Assembly: GCA_905116865.2 (NCBI GenBank)
Contig: CAJHNH020002805.1
Location: 1 to 64,000 of the forward strand
DNA: 64,000 bases
Source: Candidula unifasciata
Taxonomy: Eukaryota > Mollusca > Gastropoda > Stylommatophora > Geomitridae
Direction: 5' to 3'
Of this stretch, positions 21,541 through 32,101 are shown one piece after another. The notes under the pieces are model-generated. The model saw nothing but the letters and a program-made list of their open reading frames with translations. It searched no databases and had not been told where the DNA came from. Made by a program: the position numbers and the translations under genes. Each line of letters begins with the position of its first letter. The first letter of the stretch is position 1.

Positions 21541-22954
21541 TGTATTAAGCATACGTTTCCCCATACGCTCAGCTATCAACCGTTATGCAGTCATGTTTTC
21601 CTTTACTCCTTTTCTTTTCCTGATTTTAACACTCCTTCCAACAAGGTCCATGGAATTGTGTTCCTATGTATCTACTTCGTGACCTTGAATCAATCATTTC
21701 TCGCTTGCACCCATTTGTAGATCGCAGTAGAGGTCGGCCTTCTTTCAAACTTTCATTCACAATAGGGGATGCCCTTAGGGACTCTACCATCCTCCATCCT
21801 CCAGGTGTGACCCAGCAACTACAGCCTTGTGATGCTGACTCCATCGCCCACCAAGTGTTGTCTTTAACACAAAGCCTGGACAATATCGCAACGACAATGT
21901 TTTGTCAAAGTATTGTGATATTTCGCGCGTGCTCTCTTATATGTTCTTGCTATTTGGCACATTACACACACACGCACATGCACACACATTCACACACAGA
22001 CACCATTCCACGCATATTTATCACTAATTAAACAAGGCAGATGCTTCTTTTTTCCTTTTGATTGAACATGCGTAAGGGGGTTGAGCCAACCCCCCCCCCC
22101 ACCCCACCCCCACTCACTTTATCTCTGTATCGACCCCCTAACTCTCGTTAATGTAAGGCAACGATAATAGAAACATTGTAATTATACTAAAACCTATAAA
22201 AACATACTTGAACCCAGTTTTAATTAGACAGCCTGGAAAGCTTTTTATAATTCTTGTAACGGTACTGTTTTCTTTGTCAGCGTGTACCAAATAATGTAAG
22301 TTGTTTACGTTTGTCATATTTTTAGAATAATTAAAATATATCGTTTCGCTTTTGCGACTAATAATAATTTTTAAACTCTCAGTAGCCGTTAAGTGTTGCT
22401 ATGGAGACAAAGCGTAACCAGAGTGCGAGGAGCACTAGAAGTCGGAAATACTAGGAAATGAAAAAAAAAAATTGACCTTAGTTTACATTCAACCTAAAAC
22501 GTCTACTAGACTGTCCTTTGAAGTACAGGCAGACGGCAAATTTTGCCGTATCTCCTCAGGTGCAGTTACAGCCGACAGTTACACCAACGCACAATTGAGT
22601 GCCGATTTGTCTATAAACAGTTTTAAGTCTACACTACAAGCCGATGTCTCACGGGCGTATCTTCACGTGATTCGTGATGCGCCTGAGACATGAAGAGGAC
22701 ATTTGATTAAAGCTAGGTAATCCATAAGTGCTCTGTTCTACTGACTTAAGCCTGAGACCGAAGAATTTTAGCAGTGCCCGAACTCCGTAGCACCGGTGAG
22801 GATGCTGAAATACTTAGGGTAGATTTTTAACTCCACATGTGTTTGACTCATTTGTGTCCTATTCCATTTCTTCTTTAAACGTTTGTATTATTGTTTTGAA
22901 AAAAGGACAAGGTGAGGGTGTCTGTTCAAACGAGCATGGGGTAGGATTTATTTT
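21541..22954. other. No gene recognised; small open frame at 22472-22693
   Basis: It contains an ACAC-rich stretch (21965-22002), a poly-C run (22088-22100) and a 73-codon plus-strand ORF at 22472-22693. That ORF has ordinary amino-acid composition but no recognised motif and no splice-site support. Confidence 0.4.
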
Positions 22955-23065
22955 CCAAACATGACCTGGGCTGCCAGATCGACCTACTTTAAATGGGTAC
23001 CAGGTAAAGTCACGGAAAGTAAAGGCCGCCTGTGTGATGTTGACCACATCACCCATCGAAGTTAC
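22955..23065 (+). repeat. SINE family A, copy 2
   Basis: It shows CCTGGGCTGCCAGATCGACCTACTTTAAATGGGTACCAGGTA, then GTAAAGGCCGCCTGTGTGATGTTGACCACATCACCC. The tail is cut at an A run (23082-23094). Confidence 0.75.
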
Positions 23066-23344
23066 CAATATTGTTAAACTATAAAAAAAAAAAAGTTCAG
23101 CTTGATGAGACCGATGCGAAACTAGTGTGTAAAAGTATCTCTACTTTACTTACTCATTTTTGTTTTAAATAATGCCGTTTTTCTCTATACAATTTTTATC
23201 TGTCCACTTGAAGAACTGTATAACTGAAGTCATGATATACTAAGATAAATTATGATCGGGAAGCCCATTAGATGGTACTTATCGCGTTCTACACGTGTGA
23301 GGATTAAATGAACGCTACTTTCGTTTGTTTGCTTTTTTAGAATC

Positions 23345-23545
23345 CAGAAGCCATGAGTTGTTAACCCTTAGGCTCGGTATTATGGATATTGAAACCTTTC
23401 GGCCTTAATTCCATTGTAAATACCGTCAATCTGAAAGAATGTGGCTTTTCTGCCTAACATTGGGAGTGAACACGGACCACAAGGAGTTTATCACCCGGTG
23501 ACCACGCAATCCTGTTTAGCCAACTACGCTAGAGAGCCGGGCGAC
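23345..23545 (-). repeat. SINE family B, copy 1
   Basis: It is ~200 bp and nearly collinear with 30209-30411. On the minus strand it starts with a tRNA-like segment: CCGGCTCTCTAGCGTAGTTGG (A box), then GTCCGTGTTCAC in the B-box position. It ends with AACTCATGGCTTCTGG. It is therefore a tRNA-derived SINE inserted in minus orientation. Confidence 0.7.
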
Positions 23546-23735
23546 GATACTTTTAAAAATATATGTGAGTTTATTTAGTTAAAGCACTGAGGCTAAGAAT
23601 TGTACACGCATTCTAATGTATTTAGCTTTAAATGAACATTTCTTACACTTGTCCATCTTGATTTCTTTTTCTTTTTCTGTCCTATAGACACGACCGGAAG
23701 TAAGTTAAATATTTTGTGAGCTATATTTAACATAC

Positions 23736-23882
23736 GGTCCTGGGAAGTAAAGGCGGCCTGTGTGATGCTGATCATATGGCCCACCAAGTGCCTATTGACT
23801 ATAGAATATAGGCCCAGCCCTTTATGCCAATACTCCTGAAGGCATGGTAAAGTGGCATAGATGTGTAAGTTAAGTAAAGTAA
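23736..23882 (+). repeat. SINE family A, copy 3
   Basis: It carries AAGTAAAGGCGGCCTGTGTGATGCTGATCATATGGCCCACCAAGTG and the TATAGAATATAGGCCCAGCCCTTTATGCC tail. It abuts a copy in the opposite orientation. Confidence 0.75.
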
Positions 23883-23992
23883 AGGACCCTTTTCCACTCC
23901 TTTAGGCATATAGGGCATATAGGGCTAGACCTATATTGTTATAGACTAATCGGCACAAGATGGGTGATGTGGTCAGCTTCAGCGCCTATACG
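23883..23992 (-). repeat. SINE family A, copy 4 (inverted relative to copy 3)
   Basis: The plus strand shows the family in reverse: GGACCCTTTTCCACTCCTTTAGGCATATAGGGC...AGGGCTAGACCTATATT, CGGCACAAGATGGGTGATGTGGTCAGC. It is truncated after the gatgtggtcag core. Together with copy 3 it makes a tail-to-tail inverted repeat. Confidence 0.7.
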
Positions 23993-24482
23993 TGTATTTG
24001 TTCTTTTTTTCCCCCAGCTGAAAGTACATAGAGTCTGTTTTCAAATTAAAAAATGGTCCGAATATTGTTTGTTAGCTTGCCTTTGATGTTGTCTAGTATT
24101 ATTTTTTTCCCTTTAATATAGTATTTTGTTTCTTTTTCATAGAGTAAGGGATTTTGGTCGCATAGGATATTGAAAGTGCCTCTCTGTTATTACAAGACAC
24201 ACGGGGTCCAAATGGAGCAATGATGCGCAATACAAGACTCTTAATGTCTATTAGCCTCTCTTGCTCAAGCCTACCTCACCTTCACGTGGTGGACCCTGTT
24301 CTTCCCAGCAATCCAGTTGAAGGTTGGGGTCTTAACCCCCAGCGGGAAACTGGATGGGACAACAAACGAGGTAAAGGCGAAGGGATGAGCCTACTCTCCC
24401 TCTCAAGAGATCCTGAAGTCGGAAATACTGGGCCAGAAGGCGGATCAAAAACCACAGTACTACGCAACCCCACGCTATATAT

Positions 24483-25045
24483 ATGATTACACCGTCAGAC
24501 AAATTTAATGTTGGTGCTCGCCCTGTGGAGCTCCACCAGGCAGGTGCAGTGCCGGGTTCTGAGCCTCGACAGAATCCACCCCCAGCTACTGGAGGACCTC
24601 CTAGACCGTCTTGTGGAGTCAGGAGACGGCGGAGGATAGCTACTGACCAAAACCAGTTAGACAAAAAAGATCCCAAATTGCCTTTTGTCATAATGCACTG
24701 GAATGCAGAGGGTGTCAGCAGTAAGCAGGCTGGCTACAGCAAAAAGTTGGAGCTGGAAAACATCCTCTATGAAAAGCATGTCAGTGTATGTTGCATCCAA
24801 GAGACCCATTTGCAGGCAGATCAGATATTTAAAGTGAGAGGCTACCAGTGCTTCAGATCTGACAGACAAGGCAGGCGAAAAGGAGGAGTACTCACCCTTG
24901 TGAAAAACAGTATCCATCCATGCGAGAAAATGTCTTATATGGATGGAGCTGAGTACCAACTCCTGCAGCTTAAGACAGACAAAGTGGAATTAGACCTCCT
25001 TAATTACTACTGTCCCAATGACAAATCGCTAAACCTCAGCTCTGT
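24483..25045 (+). CDS. LINE polyprotein, N-terminal part (APE endonuclease, first half)
   Basis: From the ATG at 24483 the frame has a Pro-rich, basic N-terminal ~65 residues. The apurinic-endonuclease-like domain begins with MHWNAEGV (Asn73), followed by CIQETH (catalytic Glu107) and a GGVLTLVK strand. These are the first two active-site blocks of the nuclease that nicks target DNA. The frame then enters the 10-bp target duplication (25036-25045) and is ended artificially by the inserted RTE. The frame after the insertion (25848 on) is in phase with it, so one ORF was split. No separate Gag-like ORF1 was recognised upstream. Confidence 0.85.
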
Positions 25046-25847
25046 TAGTTAGTTAGTTTTTCCTCTTGTGTCGAGTGCGGCACATAGGGCAGAGGTCGTG
25101 ACTCTCCATGCACGGCGGTCCGTTGCAATCCGTTGTAGGTCTTGGATGTTTGAGTGGCCCATGAGCGAGCCTTCCCTGATGATAGTTCTACGTAGGGTTT
25201 CCCTTGGTCTTCCACGAGATCTTTTCCCCTGTGGTGTCCAAATGAGGGCTTGGTAAGGAAGTCTTGATTTATCCATTCTAAGGACGTGGCCGACATAGTT
25301 CCAGCGGCGTTTTCGTATAAAATTAGACACATACTCTTGCCTGGATTCTTGCCTTATTTGTGTATTGGTTCGGAAATCTGACCATTTGAAATTTAGTATT
25401 CTTCTAAGGCATTTATTTTCAAAACTGTCTAATTTTGTGTCTAGAGTTTTCGTTGATTTCCAACTCTCGCATCCATAGGTTAGTACTGGAATCACACAAG
25501 AATTGAAGATCTTGAGTTTTGTGTGTTTGCTAAGTGTCTTTGATTTCCAGATGTTAGACAGTTTATTGAAGGCACTAGATGCCAGTGCTATTCTAAATGA
25601 TATTTCTGGTGCGGTATCTCCTGTAGATGACATCTTGCTCCCTAGATAAGTGAAACTGTTGACTTTTTCAAGGCTGTTGTTGTTCAGCGTGATATCAACT
25701 GAACTGTTGGTAAGGTCTAGAATTTTTGTTTTTGCGGTGTTAATTTGGAGTCCAATTTGTTCTGAGAAATTCTGGAGTCGATTGATTTTTTCTTGGGCGT
25801 CTGTGTGTTCTGAACTCAGGAGTGCTATGTCGTCGGCGAAGTCTAGG
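25046..25847 (-). mobile_element. 5'-truncated RTE-type LINE inserted into the I/Jockey-like LINE
   Basis: Flanked by the perfect 10-bp duplication TCAGCTCTGT at 25036-25045 and 25848-25857. On the minus strand it begins inside the RT (DLDFADD) and ends with an AACTAACTAACTA-type simple repeat (25046-25058 on the plus strand, TAGTTAGTTAGT), the usual RTE 3' terminus. A related, more diverged copy lies at 54372-54830. Confidence 0.93.
25049..25847 (-). pseudogene. RTE reverse transcriptase, C-terminal ~265 residues
   Basis: The frame is uninterrupted from the truncation point to its stop. It shows the RT motif C (FADD), QINTAKTK, YLGS, VLTYGCESW and the RTE-specific tail with VGHVLRMD, GKRSRGRPRETLRRT and TDRRAW. 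The endonuclease and RT motifs A and B are lost through 5' truncation, so no activity is expected. The first ~19 residues of the computer-open frame are antisense to the host LINE and are not part of the protein. The absence of stops indicates a young insertion. Confidence 0.9.
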
Positions 25848-28800
25848 TCAGCTCTGTGCCAGTACCAAATACCAACTTTATTGCAGTTGGAGACTTCAAC
25901 AGTCATTCACAGAGCTGGGGCTATAACCATCTCGACAATAGGGGTGAAGAGGTGGAAACATGGCAAGATGACCACTCTCTGATCCTGATCAATGCCCCCT
26001 CAGATACTCCTACCTTCTACTCCAGAAGGTGGCAGACAACGTCAACCCCAGATCTTGCCTTCTCTACCCCAGATATATCTGGAATGATAAGTAGAGAGGT
26101 GGGAGACCAGCTGGGGGGCAGTGACCATCGCCCGATTTTTCTCACTGTCCAGAATGTACCAGTTAATACAGGCCCAGTCATCACAAGATGGAACTACAAG
26201 AAAGCCAACTGGGGCCTGTACAGACACAGGACAAGCACATTGTTGTCTGCACTCAAGGTACAAAATAGGGATATCAATGCTATAGTGCATGATTTCAATA
26301 GAAGTATTCTACAAGCTGCAAAAGAAGCAATCCCCAGAGGCTGTCGACACAACTATAGACCGTACTGGTCCAGCACACTCCAGGAATGCCAGGAAACAAT
26401 GAATCAGGCTAGAAAGGATGCAGAATCCCAACCTTCACCTGACAACAACATCAAATGGAAAAAGGCTGTAGCAGTGTTCCAGAGAACTAAACTTGAAGAA
26501 AAACGGAAAAGCTGGAGAAATAAAACAGCAGCTCTAAACCTTGATAAAGATGGCAAGAAACTCTGGAGATTAGCCAAATCACTCAATGAAGAGAGTTTCT
26601 CTCCTAGACAAACAATCACGCTAAGTGATGGTGACAAAATCCTTAGAGGAAAACAAGCTGCAGATTTGTTTGCCAGAACATATAGTGTTGAAAGCAACCT
26701 GACCCTTAATGAGGACCATCAGAGAGAAATAAGGAAAGAAATACAAACAAATAAGAGACAGACAGATATTCCTGCCTCTATGAGGGAGCCATTTACCATG
26801 GGCGAACTACAAAATGCCATCTTTAGGCTTAAGTTAAAAAAGTCTGCAGGTCCAGATGAAATCAGCAACGAAATGCTAACCAACCTGACCTCATCTGCTA
26901 AAGTAAAGCTGCTGGAAATTTTCAACATCAGCTGGGAGAAAGTATTGGTGCCTCAAGTATGGAGAGAAGCCATCACAATACCCATTTTAAAAAAAGGAAA
27001 AATTAAGACACAGGCTTCGAGCTATCGCCCAATTAGTCTCACGAGCTGTGTAGGAAAGACATTGGAAAGAATTGTAAATTCAAGACTGAAATGGCACTTA
27101 GAATCTGAGCAGATCTTGGTGCCAGAGCAGGCTGGGTTTAGGGAATGTCACAGCATAGAAGACCAAGTCACCTACCTGTCACAAGCTGTAGAGGATGCCT
27201 TCCAAGAGAAGAAAAAGGTCCTGGCGGTATGGGTTGACTTCAAACAAGCTTTTGACAAAGTCTGGAAAGATGGTCTCATTGCAAAACTGAAGAGAAATGG
27301 AATCCAAGGAAACATGCTAAAATGGATCCAATCCTTCTTACACAGCAGGAGAACTAGAGTCAGTCTTGATGGCCAGCAGAGTCGAAAAGTGTTACTTCGG
27401 CAAGGAGTACCACAGGGAGGAGTTATCTCTCCAACTCTCTTTCTTGTGTATATAAATGATCTGGTGAAAGACCTCCCTACGGGAGTAAAAGCTGCCCTGT
27501 ATGCAGATGATCTGGCACTTTGGTGTACCGATGAACACACCACAGTGGCAAATATAAGAATGCAGCGAGCAGCAGATCTCTTGATGACATGGGCAGAAAA
27601 ATGGCATGTTGCCATCAACACAGACAAAACATCCACAACGCTTTTCTCTCTTTCCCCCAGGGACAAAGCTGCTAGTATTCACCTAGGAACATCCTTGCTA
27701 AAGGAAGAAAGCTTCCCCACTTATCTTGGAGTAACATTTGATAAAAGGCTCACATGGAGCAAACATATAGAAAATGTAGAAGGGAAGGCCAGGAGACGAC
27801 TAGGCCTACTTAGAAAACTGGCAGGTACAGGATGGGGAGCGAATGGAAAAACCCTAAAGAAAGTTTATAATGGAGCGATAAGACCCCTCTTGGAGTTTGG
27901 TGCAACAGCATGGTCAACAGCTGCTAATTCCCATCTACAATCGTTAGACAGAGTGCAAAATCAAGCTCTTAGACTCATCACAGGATCCATGAAAACTGCA
28001 CCAATCCTGAAGATGCAGAAAATAACTGCAATGCAGACACTGTCCTATAGAAGAGACACTAAAACTATGATCCAGATGGAGAAGTTTAATAGTATGCAGT
28101 CACACCCAATGAATAAAAGGTTAGATGATCTGGCATTAGGGCGTCTCAAGCGTAGCAGCTTTGTCCATCGGGGGAAAAGACTTAGAAGACAGTATCAAGC
28201 TGATCTACCTATTAGAACAACACCGCTGAAACCTACCCTATACCCTGTACCTTGGGAGCAAGTCAGTGACACAATACAGATAATGACTTCAGTCAGTGGA
28301 TTCACAACTGGAGATGAGTCCAATGATCTTCAAAAACGAACAGCTGCTCTTAGCATGATTCATGAAAACTATCCCGAACAGTCATGGATACATGTTTACA
28401 CAGATGGATCAGCAACCAGTGCGGTTAAAAATGGGGGTGCTGGAATCTTTATTACATACCCAGGCAACCACCGCCACACAAAGTGGATACCCACTGGTAA
28501 ATTCTGTTCCAACTACACAGCAGAGATTGTAGCACTAGAGCAGGCTGCCGAAATGTTACACAACACCAGTTCTGACTGCCACCAAGTGGTTATATTCACA
28601 GATGCGCTTTCAGTGCTTCAAGCCCTCAAGAGTGGCAAACTCCCTCACTTGAGATCTGAACTTGGCAAGGTGGCTGCCCAAAAGTGTACTGTACTCCAGT
28701 GGGTGCCATCCCACTGTGGTATACCAGGAAACGAAACCGCAGATAAACTTGCTAAAAAAGGGGCAGAATGTGATCAGGAAGAGAATGCAGTAACATACTA

Positions 28801-29146
28801 TGAGAAGAAAAGGGCCATCCAGGCTATTAGAAGTGAACAGAGTCTGGCCAAAGATGACTACCACTTACTTGACCGGCATGGGCAGGTCATTGTCCTACGT
28901 CTCAGGACAGGACATAACAAACTTAACCAGCATATGCACAGGCTTCGTCTAAGTAGTTCACCTTTGTGCCCTTGTGGGCTATGTGTGCAGACTACAGAAC
29001 ATGTCCTGCAAGACTGTCCCTTGTTCGGCCCATTAAGAAAGGAACACTGGCCCAGTGAGTCATCACTGTACACTAAGTTGTATGGGACTAAAAATGAACT
29101 CATAAAAACAGTCAAGTTTATCACAAGAACCTGTCTGTCGGTGTAA
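25848..29146 (+). CDS. LINE polyprotein, C-terminal part (endonuclease second half, RT, RNase H, CCHC)
   Basis: Residues are numbered from 25856. The endonuclease ends with GDFN (12-15) and SDH (89-91), the last catalytic blocks. RT follows, with AGPDEI, SYRPISLTSC, VDFKQAFDKVW (motif A), RQGVPQGGVISP (motif B), YADD at 549-552 (motif C) and YLGVTFD. RNase H starts at VYTDGS (Asp850), continues with TAEIVALE and FTDALS, and ends with the conserved WVPSHCGIPGNETAD. A CPCG...H...C motif begins near 1038. All catalytic residues I can check are present and no stop interrupts the chain, so this copy could have been active before the RTE insertion. It stops at TAA 29144-29146. Confidence 0.9.
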
Positions 29147-29185
29147 ATCAGAAAGCGAACACAAGAAGAAGAAGAACAAGACACA

Positions 29186-30208
29186 CAAATCCCAATAGTA
29201 TACACTAGACTTCACATAAAAGCAGATGAGATGTCTTGATAGCCTTGAATGCATTTTTTACCTTCTGCTTGTGAAGGTTCTGACCTTGATTCAGATATTT
29301 CTTCAAATGGTTATATTGGTATATGCTGATCTCCAGAATAATAAAAAAAAAAATGTTAACACTGTTCTGGATGTATAGTTCTCTACTCCCCCTTCCTCCC
29401 CTCTCAACCCCACCCAACTTCTCACTGAGTACTTGACAACAGTTTAAGTAACAGGCTGCGATTGTAATCAGGTATCATTGCTGGAGCGGGCTCCACCGAA
29501 ATACGGTTTAAAAGTCTGAAAAACGGGAAAAGGGGGGGGGGGGGGTGGGCTTTTCTTTAAGTAGCAGAAAACGTTTGTGTATATTTTTGAAAAGGTAATA
29601 AAACAAAGCGATATCACCACCCAAAACAAAAATAGAGCCCCGGTCTGGACCCTATCGGCACGGCTCCAGGATACTGCCGTCGGCAATGGACCCTAATGAT
29701 GATAATAGCAGAGCAGTTGCCGAAAGGCGTGTTTACCCACGCGAGTTAACAAACCCAATCATAGTGATATTAGTATCTTCGATTTTTAGTCAAATTATTG
29801 TCAGTAGAATTAGTTGTCTTATTCTCTCTTGCTTTCATTGTCTGAATTATGAAGCACCTATTTTGTAATCACCTAAGTAACTGACATTTTTTTTAATAGT
29901 AAATACACCAGGTGCTGCACTAATTTAATAGAGTTCCTTCTTAAACGATATACAAATGAACGGAATCAAACCAAACTTTGTACATGCAACAAAATCTAAA
30001 CTGCTATCGCAAGAAATACTTTTTTTTTTTAAACTATTGTGTTGTCCACACAAATGAGAAAGTGCTTGAAAAAATTCCAAAAATTGTTGGCAATGTGGTA
30101 ATGTTATAAAAGACTTTTTTCCCCACTAGTTGCAGCAGAGAGTAAGTTATCTGTTTTTTCAGTTATGGCTAAATACTGTATATTGACTGTCTATGTTTGT
30201 TTGTTTTA
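29186..30208. other. No gene recognised; G-run
   Basis: Sequence between the LINE tail and SINE B copy 2. It contains an A run (29340-29352), a G run (29533-29546) and a T run near 30020. No feature can be supported. Confidence 0.5.
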
Positions 30209-30411
30209 GTATCCAGAAGCCATGAGTTGTTAACCCTTAGGCTCGGTATTATGGATATCGCAACCTTTCGGCCTTGATTCCATTGTAAATACCGTAAATC
30301 TGGGAGAAATGTGGCTCTTCTGCTTATCCCCGAAAGTGAACCCGGACCACAAGGAGTTCGTCACCCGGTCACCGTGCAATCCGGTTAATCCAACTACGCT
30401 AGAAAGCCGGA
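30209..30411 (-). repeat. SINE family B, copy 2
   Basis: It matches 23345-23545 over its length. Shared blocks are CCAGAAGCCATGAGTTGTTAACCC, GGCTCGGTATTATGGATAT, CCTTTCGGCCTT, GTAAATACCGT, CGGACCACAAGGAGTT and CAACTACGCTAGA. The tRNA-like head is at the high-coordinate end, so the insertion is on the minus strand. Confidence 0.75.
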
Positions 30412-30459
30412 CATTGACTGTCTATGAAAGTTAATGGTCGAAGTTTGATGCAGAAGAGC

Positions 30460-31020
30460 CTAGCATATGATACTACAACATCCAGCTTAAGAATAGAGGT
30501 GGAGGCGGTAACTGCAGTTTTCTGCTGGCTAGAGAACACGACAAGACACACATATACATTGTGATTGTAACTCACTCAGAAATCATACTGAGGAAGATCA
30601 GGACAGGCATGCTTCATTCAGAATGGCATGCTACACTGCGGAGGACACAGGTGATTCGTATTGTCTGGATTTTTTTCCCTGGGAAACGCCGGTGTGTTGG
30701 GAAAGGAACAGGCGGACAGACTGGCTGGCTCTGCACAACTTAGTGGAATACTGATGCATGATAAGGCAGACGTGGTTAGTGTTTGTGTGAGAGCGTGTAC
30801 AGTTCAGAGGAGCAAATGGATCACCACAGTCTGGTGGGATTGATGCAGCGGGGAGTGACGAGAGGTTCTGGCAGATACACGAGGCTCAGATGAAAGGCAA
30901 GACGGACGAATGCTACTGGCACCAGTAGTTTAGGAACTCTTCGCTGGCTGCTGAAGATGGGGACGAAGCGCTTATGGGAATGCCCAGAGTGCTGTGATGT
31001 CGGTTTTTTTAAACAATTCA
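30460..31020 (+). pseudogene. RNase H LINE (family F) 3' fragment
   Basis: With frame changes it encodes RNase H blocks. IEVEAVTAVFCWLEN resembles the second catalytic block, and AGVLGKEQADRLAGSA (30685-30740) is the conserved C-terminal RNase H helix. The tail carries RGVTRGSG and LLKMGTKRLWECPECCDV. Its left edge (AGCATATGATACTAC) is the same as that of the copy at 48105. The preceding RT is absent, and stops and frameshifts make it dead. Confidence 0.75.
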
Positions 31021-31841
31021 ACTCAAGTCTCCAGAATGACGATATGTATTTGTTGTTTACATTATATGTTTGCTTAACTGTAGCAGAAAGTATCATTGCC
31101 TTAAAACAGATCAGCTGTTGTGCTCGTTCGAATACGTCTTCAGTTTATTGCTATGCTGTCTATTTTTATTTTTTTATTTTTTTTTCTCTGAAAATCTAAC
31201 TAGAATCGCTACTGATTTATAGTCTTATGGATAGCTACCTGCACTATTTTTGGCCTCATTCACTCTGCTAGCTTATGGGACACCCTTAGGCGGGGCGGAA
31301 AAGTCGTTGCGCTTAATCCCCCCACCCCTTCCACCCCACTTCCGCCACCTCCCATCATGGTAACGTGAAACAATGGGAACACTTGATGGACTGAGCTGGA
31401 GAGCACACGACAGGTCTCCAGTTACTCCGAGTAGGAAGATGATTATAGTGACCAAACCAATATGGTCACAGGCAAGAAGGAAAACAATGGCATACCACCC
31501 TTTTTCAAGATGGCAAGAACAGCCATGATTTCACACATGTTTCACATGGTTTTGTGTGTGTGGTAACAGTACACAGGGAGCAGCAGTTACCCTTAGAATT
31601 GAGAAAACTGAAATTATGGTCGTCGCAAAACAAAAACAGAAAAAAAATAATAAAAAAAATTATAATAAAACCTACAATTTGGCACATTTCTTAAATAAGT
31701 GAATAGATACAGCTATCTAGGAACAGTCCAGTATCTGATGCCAGATGCTTTGCAGAAATTATAACATAAATCTACATGGCTAAGGTGACCTGTATAAGTT
31801 GCAAAAGATACAAAGAAGATATTTTCTTCTTAGTTCACCAG
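31021..31841. other. No gene recognised
   Basis: AT-rich with poly-A/T runs. No support for coding. Confidence 0.5.
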
Positions 31842-32101
31842 GTGTAAACTCTGGCGGCAAGTTCTCGTTGTTCATCAACTTCTGGACTGCAGTCCTGTTC
31901 CAAAACCTGTGTGTTGCCCATGCATCTGTTTCACAGATCTGATTCATTTGTATGCAGACTGCTGAATCCTTGCCTCTCAGGCAGATGCACTCCTACACCG
32001 AAAAAAGATCCGAGTTAGTCGACTCTTACGACATGCTTTTGGGTAGGCAGTGGGTCTATTCTTGTTTTCCCTATAACAGGGCCCCGGAACCCACACTGGG
32101 G
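31842..32101 (+). repeat. Interspersed repeat G, second full copy
   Basis: Collinear with 21278-21540 and in the same orientation. It ends with CTATAACAGGGCCCCGGAACCCACACTGGGG. Confidence 0.75.

Larger units (their letters stand above)
24190..29185 (+). mobile_element. Nearly intact I/Jockey-like LINE (APE-RT-RNase H), interrupted by an RTE
   Basis: A single long coding region for endonuclease, reverse transcriptase, RNase H and a C-terminal CCHC motif spans 24483-29146. It is interrupted only by an 802-bp minus-strand RTE insertion at 25046-25847. The 5' boundary is uncertain; 24190-24482 is probably the 5'UTR. The 3' end is marked by GAAGAAGAAGAACAAG at about 29164-29180, a simple-repeat tail. 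RNase H after RT places it in the I/Ingi/Nimb/LOA-like groups. The clade needs a phylogeny. Apart from the insertion, no stop or frameshift is seen. Confidence 0.85.

Noticed and set aside
22472..22693. A small conserved exon
   Set aside because: Composition is protein-like, but there are no splice sites or motif to support it.
24282..24691. Minus-strand ORFs opposite the LINE start
   Set aside because: Shadow frames of the plus-strand LINE 5' region.
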